Shown: positions 17,682-25,765 of the stretch, in pieces
How the letters are laid out: the number at the start of each line of letters is the position of its first letter
How positions within the stretch are numbered: position 1 is the first letter of the stretch
Source of the DNA: Streptomyces gilvus
GTDB lineage: Bacteria > Actinomycetota > Actinomycetes > Streptomycetales > Streptomycetaceae
Assembly (NCBI RefSeq): GCF_022513565.1
Contig: NZ_JAKWBE010000011.1
Coordinates: 186,001-250,000 of the forward strand
Length of the DNA stretch: 64,000 bases
Direction of reading: 5' to 3'
The notes under the pieces: generated by a model
What the model saw: only the letters and a program-made list of their open reading frames with translations
The model's database searches: none
Told to the model about the DNA's origin: nothing
Made by a program: the position numbers and the translations under genes

Positions 17682-17718
17682 AAAGTGGGGCGCCCCGACA
17701 CACAGGGCACCCCACCTT
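17682..17718. terminator. Bidirectional terminator hairpin
   Basis: AAAG-GGGG-GCCC (17682-17695) pairs with GGGC-CCCC-CCTT (17705-17718), with two internal mismatches and a 9-nt loop. It separates the converging tricorn gene and the small ORF at 17743-17955. Confidence 0.8.
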
Positions 17719-17742
17719 GTCGGCCAAAGCCAAGCGCAGCGG

Positions 17743-17955
17743 CTACGCCTCGAAGTCCTCGAGCGGCTCCTCCTCGCGCCGCATGCGGTCCGACTCCTCG
17801 TCCCGCATCCGGTCACGGTCACGGTCGCGGTCCTGGCCCGGGCCCTGGCCCTGCTGACGGCCACGCTGACCCTGCTCACGGCCCTGCTGGGCCTTCTGCT
17901 TGGCCTGGTCCTGCAACTGCTGCGACTTCTCCTGGAACTGGTCCTTCATACCCAT
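17743..17955 (-). CDS. Small, highly charged protein of unknown function
   Basis: 70 aa and extremely hydrophilic: it begins MGMKDQFQEKSQQLQDQAKQ, then alternates Gln/Arg/Gly (REQGQRGRQQGQG) and Arg/Asp (DRDRDRDRMRDEE), and ends EEPLEDFEA. No hydrophobic core, so it is probably disordered. GGGAG lies about 10 bases before the ATG at 17955. Small Gln/Asp/Arg-rich proteins of this kind recur in Streptomyces genomes; I cannot name a function. Confidence 0.7.
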   Translation of the reverse strand: MGMKDQFQEKSQQLQDQAKQKAQQGREQGQRGRQQGQGPGQDRDRDRDRMRDEESDRMRREEEPLEDFEA

Positions 17956-18043
17956 GTGGGTTCACTCCCGTTGAGGGTGAGGGGAAAGGCCCTTGATCGG
18001 GCCTCGACCAGATTCACACGACCCGACAACCCTCGCATTTCGA

Positions 18044-18928
18044 TCAGTTACGCTGCGTAGCCCGAGCCGCCTCGTCCGCCGCCCCACCTGCGCCGACGAG
18101 GCCGCCGCGCATGCCCTCCAGCCGTGACCCGAACCGCCGCATCTCCCGCTGTCCGACGGTCCCGATGATCCCCGGCAGGTATCCGCGCACGCCCTGCATC
18201 CCGCGCAGCCACCACTGCCCGTACACATGGCTCGACCGCCGCTCGATCCCGGCCACGAGCCGGTCCACGGCCGGCCCCAGCGGGTACGTCTTGTTGGACG
18301 GCCACGGCAGCCGCTGCCGCAACTCCCGCATGACCTCGTCCTGGTCGGCGCCGCGCACCATGTCCGTGTCGGTCCAGGACAGATACCCGACCCCGACCCG
18401 TACGCCCTTGTACCCGACCTCGGCCCGCAGGCTGTGCGCGTACGCCTCCACACCGGACTTGGAGGCGCAGTACGCGGTCATCATCGGCGCCGGGGTGATC
18501 GCCGCGAGGGACGCGATCTGCAGCAGATAGCCGCGGCTCTCCATCAGCACCGGCAGGAACGCCCGTGCGGTGACGGCCGATCCGATGAGGTTGACCTCGA
18601 TCACCCGCCGCCAGGCCTCCGGATCGGAGTCGACGAAGGGCCCGCCGGTCGCGACGCCCGCGTTGGCGACGACGATGTCGACCTTCCCGAACCGCTCCTT
18701 GACCTCGGCGGCCACCCGGCTCATCGCCTCGTGGTCGGTGACGTCGGCGTACCAGTGGTCGCTGTCGCTGTGCAGCCGCCCGGAGACCTGCTTGAGGGCG
18801 TCCGGTTCCAGCCCGACCAGCGCCACCTTGACCCCGCGCGCCGACAGTTTGCGCGCGAGCAGTTCGCCGACCCCGCGCGCGGCGCCGGTGACGACCGCGA
18901 CCTGCCCCTCCAGGCTCACCCTGCTCAT
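18044..18928 (-). CDS. Short-chain dehydrogenase/reductase
   Basis: 294 aa classical SDR with the nucleotide motif TGAARGVG, structural VANAG, and catalytic Ser in LQIASLAA plus YCASK (Tyr-x-x-x-Lys). An extension of about 50 residues past the Rossmann core carries Trp/Arg-rich sequence (YGQWWLRGMQGVRGYLPG). The ATG at 18928 overlaps the stop of the upstream hydrolase (ATGA). As third gene of FMO-hydrolase-SDR, it probably works on the same ketone, ester or alcohol substrate. Confidence 0.92.
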   Translation of the reverse strand: MSRVSLEGQVAVVTGAARGVGELLARKLSARGVKVALVGLEPDALKQVSGRLHSDSDHWYADVTDHEAMSRVAAEVKERFGKVDIVVANAGVATGGPFVDSDPEAWRRVIEVNLIGSAVTARAFLPVLMESRGYLLQIASLAAITPAPMMTAYCASKSGVEAYAHSLRAEVGYKGVRVGVGYLSWTDTDMVRGADQDEVMRELRQRLPWPSNKTYPLGPAVDRLVAGIERRSSHVYGQWWLRGMQGVRGYLPGIIGTVGQREMRRFGSRLEGMRGGLVGAGGAADEAARATQRN

Positions 18929-19842
18929 GCACCCTCCTTGATCGTCACGTACGTCGTCACCAGGTCCCGGATCCGGCCCGTGACCAGCTCCGGCGCCTCC
19001 ACCGGGGTCATGTGGCCGAGCCCCGGCAGCTCGGTCAGGCCCACGCAGTCGGGCAGCGCCGCCACCAGCGCCCGCGCCTGCACGGGCGGGGTGAGCCGGT
19101 CGGCGGTCCCGACGACGACGGCCGTCGGCACCCTCAACTCCCGTACGGCGTGGTCGAGATCGAGCAGGTCCAGCACCTGCGACCAGGCGTGGCGCACGGT
19201 GCGCGGGCAGGCGTACACGATCCGCGCGCACGCCTCCACCATGTGCGGCGCCGAACCCGGGCCCATAGTCCCGTACTTGAGGATCCGGCGCGCGAGGGGC
19301 GTGACCGGTCCGAGCGGCGCGCGCGAGCCGAGGATGTGCCTGGTCAGCCAGGTCCGCAGCGCACCGGCCCCCATCGGTACGACGGTCGACTCGGCGACCA
19401 GCCGTGAGGACCCGGTGCTGCACAGCAGGACGGCGGCGACATGCTCCCGGAACCCGGGCCGCCCGCTCGCGGCCATCACGGTCATGCCGCCCATGGAATG
19501 TCCGGCGACCACGGCCTGCTCACCGGGGATCAGGGTCGCGTCGAACACGGCCTCCAGGTCGTCCGCGAGGGCCTCCGTGCTGCAGGCCGGGCTCGCCGGG
19601 CTGCGCCCGTGGCCGCGCTGGTCGTAGGCGATGACGCGGTGGTCGACGGCGAGGTCCCGGATCTGGGCCGCCCAGAAGGCGGTCGAACAGGTCCAGCCGT
19701 GGGCGAGGACGACGGCGGGGGCGCCGTCCGGGCCGTGGACCTCCACGTGCAGCCGGGCGCCGTCGGCGGAGACGGCGGTGAGTTCACGGTTCGGGGCGGG
19801 CGGGGCGTACGGCCCGGAGGCCACGGCGATCGGGCGGCTCAC
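18925..19842 (-). CDS. Alpha/beta-fold hydrolase
   Basis: 305 aa alpha/beta hydrolase. The nucleophile elbow is GHSMGGM, acid candidate Asp is in VGTADRLTPP, base His is in GLGHMTPVE, and the oxyanion region reads LAHGWTCSTAFW. The GTG at 19842 overlaps the FMO stop (GTGA) and its own stop overlaps the SDR start, so the three genes are tightly coupled. A Baeyer-Villiger enzyme followed by an esterase and a dehydrogenase suggests stepwise breakdown of a ketone: ketone to ester, ester to acid plus alcohol, alcohol to carbonyl (inference). Confidence 0.92.
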   Translation of the reverse strand: MSRPIAVASGPYAPPAPNRELTAVSADGARLHVEVHGPDGAPAVVLAHGWTCSTAFWAAQIRDLAVDHRVIAYDQRGHGRSPASPACSTEALADDLEAVFDATLIPGEQAVVAGHSMGGMTVMAASGRPGFREHVAAVLLCSTGSSRLVAESTVVPMGAGALRTWLTRHILGSRAPLGPVTPLARRILKYGTMGPGSAPHMVEACARIVYACPRTVRHAWSQVLDLLDLDHAVRELRVPTAVVVGTADRLTPPVQARALVAALPDCVGLTELPGLGHMTPVEAPELVTGRIRDLVTTYVTIKEGA

Positions 19843-21338
19843 GCGCCCACCTCCGCGGCCGACGCGGCGGGGACGCGCAGGAGTTCGTACTCGGCGAGAT
19901 CGACCCGCCGGGTGGCCCGCCGGAACTCGGTCGTGGTCCCGGGCCAGATGGTGGTGTTACGGCCACTGGGGTCGAGGTACCAGCTGGTGCAGCCGCCGGT
20001 GTTCCACACCGTCCGCCGCATCCGCTCCTGCACCCGGCGGTTCCAGGCGGCGACGGCGGCCGGCCGGGCGTCCAGGGCCGCGCGGCCGCCGAGGACGCCC
20101 AATTGGCGCAGGAAGTCCGCCATGTAGTTCAGCTGGGACTCGATCACCAGGATCATCGACGAGTTCCCCAGGCCGGTGTTGGGCCCGATGATCGACAGCC
20201 AGTTCGGGAACCCGGCGGCGGACGCCCCGCGCAGGGCCTCCATCCCGCCCTTCCATGCCTCGGCGAGGGTCTTGCCCTCGGCGCCCACGACCCGTTCGGC
20301 GATGGGCATGTCGGTGACGTGGAAGCCCGTACCGAAGATGATCGCGTCCACCTCGGCCTCGCTCCCGTCGGCGGCGACGACCGTGGAACCGCGGATCTCG
20401 GCCAACCCGCTCGCCACGACGTCGACGTTGGGCCGGGCGAGCGCCGGGTAGTACTCGCTGCTGAGCAGGATCCGCTTGCAGCCGATGCGGTAGTCGGGCG
20501 TCAACTTGGCGCGCAGGGCCGGGTCCTTGATGGCACGGCCCATGTTCCGCCTGGCCAACTGCTCCACGAAACCGAGTTCGTCGGGATGCTTGGTGAACGC
20601 CTGGACCTGCAACTCCCGGATGCCCCACAGCAGTCCGCGCCGGGCCTTGGCGGTGAAGGGCAGCGCGCGGTGCAGCGCCCGTTCGGCCCCGGTGATGGCA
20701 CGGTCGACGCGGGGCAGCACCCAGGGCGGGGTGCGCTGGAAGAGGGTGAGGCGGCCGACCTCCGGCTGGATCGCCGGCACGATCTGGATGGCGGAGGCGC
20801 CCGTCCCGACCATCGCGACCCGCTTGCCGCGCAGGTCGTGGTCGTGGTCCCAGCGGGCGGAGTGGAAGACCTTGCCGGGGAAGGAGTCCAGCCCCGGGAT
20901 CTCGGGGATCTTCGGGTCGGACAGCGGCCCGGTGGCGGAGACGACGACGTCCGCGGAGAGCGATCCGGAGCTGGTCTCGATGTCCCACCGGAGCTTCGCA
21001 CCGTCCCAGGTCATCATCTTGACCTCGGAGTCGAAGCGGAGGTGCGGGCGCAACCCGAAGACGTCCGTCACATGCTCCAGATAGGCGCGGATGTGCTCCT
21101 GCCCGGAGAAGGTGCGCGGCCAGTCGGGATGGGGCGCGAAGGAGAACGAGTACAGATGGGACGGCACGTCGCACGCGCACCCGGGATAGCTGTTGTCCCG
21201 CCAGGCGCCGCCCACGCTCCCGGCCCGCTCCAGCACGACGAAGTCGGTGACACCCTCGCGCCGCAGCCGTACGGCGGCCCCGAGCCCGCCGAACCCGGAC
21301 CCGATCACCGCCACCCGCACATGCTCGTGTTCGGCCAT
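19839..21338 (-). CDS. Flavin-containing (Baeyer-Villiger-type) monooxygenase
   Basis: 499 aa class B flavoprotein monooxygenase. An N-terminal FAD site GSGFGG (near residue 13), the Baeyer-Villiger fingerprint FPGKVFHSARW (Phe-x-Gly-x3-His-x3-Trp) and a second dinucleotide site GTGASA for NADPH are present. It inserts oxygen into ketones or oxidises N/S atoms. The ATG at 21338 has an upstream GGAGGAAGG. First gene of a three-gene operon, divergent from a MerR regulator across a 126-bp gap that holds an 18-bp palindrome. Confidence 0.93.
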   Translation of the reverse strand: MAEHEHVRVAVIGSGFGGLGAAVRLRREGVTDFVVLERAGSVGGAWRDNSYPGCACDVPSHLYSFSFAPHPDWPRTFSGQEHIRAYLEHVTDVFGLRPHLRFDSEVKMMTWDGAKLRWDIETSSGSLSADVVVSATGPLSDPKIPEIPGLDSFPGKVFHSARWDHDHDLRGKRVAMVGTGASAIQIVPAIQPEVGRLTLFQRTPPWVLPRVDRAITGAERALHRALPFTAKARRGLLWGIRELQVQAFTKHPDELGFVEQLARRNMGRAIKDPALRAKLTPDYRIGCKRILLSSEYYPALARPNVDVVASGLAEIRGSTVVAADGSEAEVDAIIFGTGFHVTDMPIAERVVGAEGKTLAEAWKGGMEALRGASAAGFPNWLSIIGPNTGLGNSSMILVIESQLNYMADFLRQLGVLGGRAALDARPAAVAAWNRRVQERMRRTVWNTGGCTSWYLDPSGRNTTIWPGTTTEFRRATRRVDLAEYELLRVPAASAAEVGA

Positions 21339-21362
21339 GCCGTCGCCCTTCCTCCGCAACTC

Positions 21363-21380
21363 CGCCAGTGAACACTGGCG
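21363..21380. promoter_or_regulatory. 18-bp palindrome CGCCAGTG-AA-CACTGGCG upstream of the FMO operon
   Basis: Perfect 8-bp arms around AA, 24 bp before the FMO start codon, in the gap shared with the divergent MerR gene. It could be an operator or a 5'-UTR hairpin. MerR sites usually sit between -35 and -10 with longer spacing, so the regulator that reads it is uncertain. Confidence 0.55.
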
Positions 21381-21464
21381 CAATGGGAGGGTAGAGCAGC
21401 TCCGTACCGATGGGTAGGGGGCGCGGGGAAGGAAGTTACCGGGAGTACAACATAGGGTGCCGTC

Positions 21465-22106
21465 GTGACCGAGAAGCGTGAGTACCGCATGGAGGAGCTG
21501 GCGCGGCTGGCCGGCATCACGGTGCGCACCCTGCGCTTCTACCGCGAGCGCAAGCTGATCGGGCCGCCCCGCCGTGAGGGCCGTATCGCCTGGTACGACG
21601 ACCACCACCTGGCCCGGCTGCGCACCATCGCGGCGCTCCTGGAACGCGGCCACACCCTCACCGGAATCGCGGAACTGGCGGAGGCCCTGGACCACGGCCG
21701 CGACGTGGCCGACGTCCTCGGCGTCGCCCCCACCGAGGAGGAGCCCGTCCGCCTCACCCCCGAGGAACTCGCCGCCCGCTTCGAGGGCCAGGCCACCCCC
21801 GAGAACCTCGCCGCCGCTCTCGACCTCGGCTACCTGGGCACCGACGGCGACGAGATCGTCCACATCAGCCGCCGTCTCCTGGACGTCTCCTCCGCCCTGG
21901 TCCGCGAGGGTATCCCCCTCGCCGAGGTCCTGGCAGCGGCCGCCCGCGTCCGCGAACACGTTGACGAACTCGCCGAGATGTTCGCGGCCCTGGTCCTCCG
22001 TCACGGCACCGAGGACGACCTCCACCGCCTGCGCCCCCTGGCCCGCAGCGTGGTGGAGGCGGAACTGTCACTGGCACTGGACCGGCGGTTGCGCAAGCGG
22101 GATTGA
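21465..22106 (+). CDS. MerR-family regulator
   Basis: 213 aa. The MerR winged helix spans about residues 5-75 (YRMEELARLAGITVRTLRFYRERKLIGPPRR), followed by a helical effector region without a Cys cluster, so it is not a classical metal sensor. The GTG at 21465 lies close behind a TAGGGT -10-like element (21453-21458), so the mRNA is probably leaderless. Divergent from the FMO-hydrolase-SDR operon, which it probably controls. It converges with exonuclease III with only 9 bp between the stops. Confidence 0.9.
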   Translation: MTEKREYRMEELARLAGITVRTLRFYRERKLIGPPRREGRIAWYDDHHLARLRTIAALLERGHTLTGIAELAEALDHGRDVADVLGVAPTEEEPVRLTPEELAARFEGQATPENLAAALDLGYLGTDGDEIVHISRRLLDVSSALVREGIPLAEVLAAAARVREHVDELAEMFAALVLRHGTEDDLHRLRPLARSVVEAELSLALDRRLRKRD

Positions 22107-22115
22107 CAGGAGGCC

Positions 22116-22922
22116 TTACCGGAGGTCGTAGACGACCGTAACGGGCGCGTGGTCCGACCAGCGCTCGTCATGCGTGGCCGCCCGCTCGACGTACCCCTTC
22201 ACGGCCTTGGCCGCCAGCCCCGGCGTCGAGACGTGAAGGTCGATGCGCCAACCGCTGTCGTTGTCGAAGGCCCGTCCCCGGTAGGACCACCAGGTGTACG
22301 GGCCCTCCGCGTCCGGGTGCAGGGCGCGTACGACGTCCACGTAGCCGCCGTCGGTCTGGTCGAACACCTGGGTGAGCCACTCCCGTTCCTCGGGGAGGAA
22401 GCCGGAGTTCTTCTGGTTGCCGCGCCAGTTCCTGAGGTCGGCCGGCTGGTGGGCGATGTTCCAGTCGCCGCAGACGACGACCTCGCGCCCCTCGGCGGCG
22501 GCCCGCTCGCGCAGCGCCTTCAGGTGGACGAGGAACTCGGCCATGAAGCGGACCTTCTCGTCCTGCCGCTCGGTGCCGACCTCGCCGGAGGGGAGGTAGA
22601 GGGAGGCGACGGTGACCCCGGGCAGGTCGGCCTCGACGTACCGCCCGGTGGTGTCGAACTCGGCCGAGCCGAATCCGACCCGGACACGGTCGGGCTCACG
22701 GCGGGTGTAGAGGGAGACGCCGGCCCGGCCCTTGGCGGCGGACGGCGCGTGCACGACGTGCCACCCGTCCGGGGTGCGCACCTCCTCGGACAGCTGCTGC
22801 GGCTCGGCCCGCACCTCCTGCAGGCACAGCACATCGGCGGAGGTCCCGGCGAGCCACTCGACGAAGCCCTTCTTCGCGGCGGCACGCAGTCCATTGACGT
22901 TGACGGAGGTCACAGTGAGCAC
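22116..22922 (-). CDS. xthA: Exodeoxyribonuclease III
   Basis: 268 aa exonuclease III/AP endonuclease of the EEP superfamily, acting in base-excision repair. Conserved blocks: NVNGLRAAAKKGF (Asn), CLQEVRA (metal Glu), GDWNIAH (Asp/Asn), WRIDLHVST and the catalytic WSDHAPV. The GTG start at 22922 gives MLTVTSVNVNG. A single gene, divergent from the GNAT gene across 68 bp. Confidence 0.95.
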   Translation of the reverse strand: MLTVTSVNVNGLRAAAKKGFVEWLAGTSADVLCLQEVRAEPQQLSEEVRTPDGWHVVHAPSAAKGRAGVSLYTRREPDRVRVGFGSAEFDTTGRYVEADLPGVTVASLYLPSGEVGTERQDEKVRFMAEFLVHLKALRERAAAEGREVVVCGDWNIAHQPADLRNWRGNQKNSGFLPEEREWLTQVFDQTDGGYVDVVRALHPDAEGPYTWWSYRGRAFDNDSGWRIDLHVSTPGLAAKAVKGYVERAATHDERWSDHAPVTVVYDLR

Positions 22923-22990
22923 CCGGGAACCCTACCGGCACACTGGACGCAGTCCGGATCCCGGTTACGCACAGGTGTACGGTCCACAGC

Positions 22991-23473
22991 ATGAACATTC
23001 GCCGCGTCCCCTTCGACCACCCGGACGCCGTCAAGCTCAACGACGAGGTCCAGGCCGAGTACCACGTCCGCTACGGCGACGGCGGAGACGCCACCCCGCT
23101 CGACCCGTCCCACTTCGAGCCCCCGAACGGCGTCTACCTGATCGCGTACGACGAGTACGACAGCCCGGTCGCCACCGGCGGCTGGCGCGCCCAGGACGCC
23201 AACGGCGAGGGCAACCGCGACGGCGACGCCGAGCTCAAGCGCATGTTCGTGGTGGCCCCGGCCCGCGGCCGCGGCCTCGCGCGCCGCATCCTGGCCGCCC
23301 TGGAGGAGGACGCGCGGGCGGCGGGCCGCGCCCGGATGGTCCTGGAGACCGGCCTGAAGCAGCCGGAGGCCATCGCCCTGTACACGTCCAGCGGCTACGA
23401 GCCGTGCGAGAAGTTCGGCTACTACCGCTTCCACGAAAGCAGCCGCTGCTTCGCGAAGCCGCTGGGTGCCTGA
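22991..23473 (+). CDS. GNAT-family N-acetyltransferase
   Basis: 160 aa GNAT fold. The acetyl-CoA pyrophosphate loop is FVVAPARGRGLARRIL, followed by LEEDARAAGRARMVLETGLKQPEAIALYTSSGYE, typical of motif B. It acetylates an amine on an unknown small molecule or protein. The ATG is at 22991. A strong hairpin lies 17 bp past the stop, and the integrated element begins 138 bp further on. Confidence 0.9.
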   Translation: MNIRRVPFDHPDAVKLNDEVQAEYHVRYGDGGDATPLDPSHFEPPNGVYLIAYDEYDSPVATGGWRAQDANGEGNRDGDAELKRMFVVAPARGRGLARRILAALEEDARAAGRARMVLETGLKQPEAIALYTSSGYEPCEKFGYYRFHESSRCFAKPLGA

Positions 23474-23490
23474 GCAGACCGGCGCTCCCG

Positions 23491-23515
23491 CTCGGCTGAC
23501 GCGCTGTCAGCCGAG
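23491..23515. terminator. Terminator of the GNAT gene
   Basis: CTCGGCTGAC (23491-23500), a 5-nt loop, then GTCAGCCGAG (23506-23515): perfect 10-bp arms, 17 bp after the GNAT stop. Confidence 0.85.
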
Positions 23516-23540
23516 CCTCCGGCTCGAGAGCGCACACCAA

Positions 23541-23574
23541 AGATCCCGCCCGATCTTCCGATCGGACGGGATCT
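23541..23574. terminator. Hairpin at the left flank of the element, probably the original tRNA-Ala terminator
   Basis: AGATCCCG..CGATC pairs with GATCGG..CGGGATCT: 15 positions with one mismatch and a TTCC loop. It is 37 bp outside attL. Before integration it would have followed the 3' end of the leftward tRNA-Ala gene, so it probably terminated that tRNA; an element-borne hairpin now does this at 29521-29556. Confidence 0.7.
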
Positions 23575-23611
23575 CATCAACTGCCCCAGGTTTCCCTGAC
23601 CAGTTGTTGCG

Positions 23612-23655
23612 GTGGACCTGAGGGGATTTGAACCCCTGGCCCCCTCGATGCGAAC
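23612..23655. repeat. attL: 44-bp tRNA-Ala 3'-half repeat
   Basis: Identical over 44 bp to 29563-29606. It covers the tRNA from the last base of the 5' anticodon stem through the anticodon loop, T-arm and acceptor to one base beyond the discriminator. To its right the sequence diverges from the tRNA (TATGGGC in place of GAGGTGC), marking the junction with element DNA. Confidence 0.95.
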
Positions 23656-23737
23656 TATGGGCACGAGGGTTGCTGAGGTCTCTTGCGCTGGTCAAGGGGC
23701 TGTTAGCGACCGTAGGCGGTCACCTGCGGTCAAGGTG

Positions 23738-23764
23738 GTTGCTGTACTTCGCTGCTGTACTGCA
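23738..23764 (+). promoter_or_regulatory. Left integrase arm-type site candidate
   Basis: GTTGCTGTACTT, one base, GCTGCTGTAC, one base, GCA. The same sequence with two substitutions, in the same orientation, lies just past the integrase gene at 29491-29516. Inside each copy GCTGTAC is repeated. One copy on each side of the att core in the excised circle is the expected layout of arm sites for a tyrosine integrase. Confidence 0.6.
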
Positions 23765-23817
23765 CCCTTCCCTCCCCCCTCCCCCGCCCCGTTGGCCGGC
23801 AGCCAGCAACGGCGAGA

Positions 23818-23985
23818 GGTCGGCTCCGAGACTTTGGGCTGGAGCTGCCATGGGGCGAGTGATCATGGCCCTGTAAGCTTCCGGCGCGTCGGGCAGTCTG
23901 TGGACCTGCCCGTTAAAGCACGACGTTAGGGCCATGATCTTCGAGGCTCGCCCCATGGTGGCTGCCTAAAGTCTCGGAGCCGACC
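23818..23985. repeat. Large interrupted dyad with nested hairpin; candidate single-strand origin
   Basis: Left arm 23818-23872 and right arm 23928-23985 share GGTCGGCTCCGAGACTTT at the outside, CCATGGGGCGAG in the middle and GATCATGGCCC at the inside, with small mismatched stretches between. The 55-nt loop holds its own hairpin, GGGCAG (23891-23896) with CTGCCC (23906-23911). The 23656-24186 stretch has no convincing gene. Large stem-loops of this type serve as single-strand origins in rolling-circle replicons, which fits the RepSA-like gene; this role is inferred. Short GGAGC-rich repeats fill 24050-24145. Confidence 0.75.
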
Positions 23986-24186
23986 GGCCCCGCCGATGTC
24001 TTGTACGGGAGCTCCCTCATGGCGTCCGGCCCTATCCACATGTGGGCGCGCGTCGGCGCAGCGCGGGCGGAGCGGGCCGGAGGCAGGAGCGTCGCCCGCA
24101 GCGGAGCCGGGAGCGCGCCCGGCGGAGCGGAGCGCAGCCGGGGCTTGATGAGGTAGAGAAACCCGTAACTCGGGTCGCCAAGGCGA

Positions 24187-25422
24187 TCAGCCGACCGCGC
24201 TCCGTTCGGCTAGGCCACGCAAGGATTCAGGGACACGAGGCTCCGACAGTTGGACCAGATCTCGGACTACTTCGCGGGCTAGGTGGTGATCGTGGATCTG
24301 CTCCGGAGCCAGCCTTTCGGCTTCCAAGAGGGCGGCTGTAGCCTCGCCAACGTGTCGCCGCTGCGCGTGTGCCCGCGCCACGTCAAGGAAGAAACGCGAC
24401 TGCCGTTCGGGCGAAAGACCTGATGCGTCAACCGCCTGGGCTACCTCTAGGGCTAGTCCCGCGTCTCCCAACTCGACCGCCGTGCTCATCGCATGGATCT
24501 CGACGTTCGTAGGCCCGAACTCCGTGTCGAAGTCGTTGCGGTCCTCCCCCAACCGTGCCGCGATTTCGCGAGCCCGGTTGATGTGCTCATGCGTCTTTGC
24601 CCGGTGACCCTCTCTCGCGTTGATCACAGCGAGAACCAAGTTCATGGCACCCAACAGCGATAGCTCTTCAGGGGGACACGCGGGCGATTCCGCCCTGGGC
24701 GCCATGACAGTCACGGCGGACTTCGCTGCTTGCTCGGCCTGTTCCATGTGCTGCTGCCGCATGAACGCGTGAGCCATGCGGAACAGGCTCGCAACAACTT
24801 CCAAGGGTTGGCCTGCGAGTTCGGCAGCCTGTAGCGCACGGTCTGCAGCAACCCAAGCAGCATCGGCCTGGTCCTGCCGAGTGAAGCTCGCGGCTGCGAC
24901 TTGGTATGCCTTGGCGCGGAGGGCATGAAGGTCAATGCGGTCACTGGCTGGCGCGTGCCGTACTGCGGTCTCGATGCTCGGCAGCAACTCGGTTAGGTGA
25001 TCGCTCAACGCCGCATAGCTTGACGCATGGGCGAGCGTCCACGCCTCTTCCACACGCTGTCGGAAGTCTGCCAACGGGGGGATCGGCTCAGTCGGCGGCT
25101 GCTCAAAGAGGCTGCCCAGGGCAGGGTGTCCGGTGAGGGCTACACGTAGGCCATCGAGATCATTGCTGCGCTGCGTCTCTGCGGGCCCGGCCTCCTCGGT
25201 TGGTGCTGCATCAGGGCGTACCTCGCGAACGGACACGTTCAGCGCGTCGGCAAGGGCTTGAAGCACCGACAGACGCTCCACAGGCTGTACGCCTCTTTCG
25301 ACCTGTGAGACCCAGCTCTCCGAGCGCCCCATTGCGGCGGCGAGGTCGCTTTGCGACATGCCCGCATCGCGGCGCAGTTCCTTGATTCGCTGGCCGAGGG
25401 TCTTGGTGTCGGAGCCTGTCAC
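24187..25422 (-). CDS. XRE-type HTH regulator with C-terminal TPR-like domain
   Basis: 411 aa. The N-terminal HTH (about residues 9-66: LGQRIKELRRDAGMSQSDLAAAMGRSESWVSQVERGV) is of the XRE/Cro type. A linker is followed by about 300 residues of paired helices (AYQVAAASFTRQDQADAAWVAADRALQAAELAGQPLEVV and similar) typical of TPR arrays. Such proteins repress DNA and sense a ligand or peptide through the TPR. It may be the element's master repressor in place of KorSA, acting on the divergent rep operon (inference). The GTG at 25422 overlaps the stop of the ABM gene (GTGA). Confidence 0.85.
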   Translation of the reverse strand: MTGSDTKTLGQRIKELRRDAGMSQSDLAAAMGRSESWVSQVERGVQPVERLSVLQALADALNVSVREVRPDAAPTEEAGPAETQRSNDLDGLRVALTGHPALGSLFEQPPTEPIPPLADFRQRVEEAWTLAHASSYAALSDHLTELLPSIETAVRHAPASDRIDLHALRAKAYQVAAASFTRQDQADAAWVAADRALQAAELAGQPLEVVASLFRMAHAFMRQQHMEQAEQAAKSAVTVMAPRAESPACPPEELSLLGAMNLVLAVINAREGHRAKTHEHINRAREIAARLGEDRNDFDTEFGPTNVEIHAMSTAVELGDAGLALEVAQAVDASGLSPERQSRFFLDVARAHAQRRHVGEATAALLEAERLAPEQIHDHHLAREVVRDLVQLSEPRVPESLRGLAERSAVG

Positions 25423-25739
25423 GCCTCAGCTCCGGTGGGGTGCTTGCCGGCGTACGGCTGAAGCCGGTCAACCTCAGTCTTCTCAACGTACTTGGAGCGC
25501 TCCTCAAGGAAGTGCCGGGTGTGGGGCTGACGCTCGTGCTCCTCGAATGCTTCGCGGTCGGCGTACAGCTCGTAGAAGATCCGCTCGTTGGGTGCGCCCT
25601 CAACTTGGTGGCACGCATAGACCAGCGTGCCGGGCTCATGGGCCTGAATTCCCGCTGCGGTCTCTCGGATCAGTGCGTCGAATGCCTCGCCTGCGCCATC
25701 GCGAAGCGTGAAGCGAACAAAAAGCCCAAAGTTGTCCAT
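25419..25739 (-). CDS. Antibiotic biosynthesis monooxygenase (ABM) domain protein
   Basis: 106 aa, a single dimeric alpha/beta-barrel ABM domain: LFVRFTLRDGAGEAFDALIRETAAGIQAHEPGTLVYACHQ, IFYELYADREAFEEHERQPHTRHFLEE. Relatives include quinol monooxygenases (YgiN) and heme-degrading enzymes; the His in QPHTRHF is the usual conserved position. The ATG at 25739 directly follows GGAGGAGAA. It is the first gene of the leftward unit and coupled to the HTH/TPR regulator. A metabolic enzyme in so small an element is unexpected; it might make or destroy a signal for the regulator. Confidence 0.85.
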   Translation of the reverse strand: MDNFGLFVRFTLRDGAGEAFDALIRETAAGIQAHEPGTLVYACHQVEGAPNERIFYELYADREAFEEHERQPHTRHFLEERSKYVEKTEVDRLQPYAGKHPTGAEA

Positions 25740-25765
25740 TTCTCCTCCATCTCGTCGCATTCAGT

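Noticed and set aside
23720..23956. 78-codon minus-strand ORF in the element's left end as a signal peptide or toxin
   Set aside because: It runs through the left arm and most of the right arm of the dyad, with no ribosome site; more likely noncoding origin DNA.
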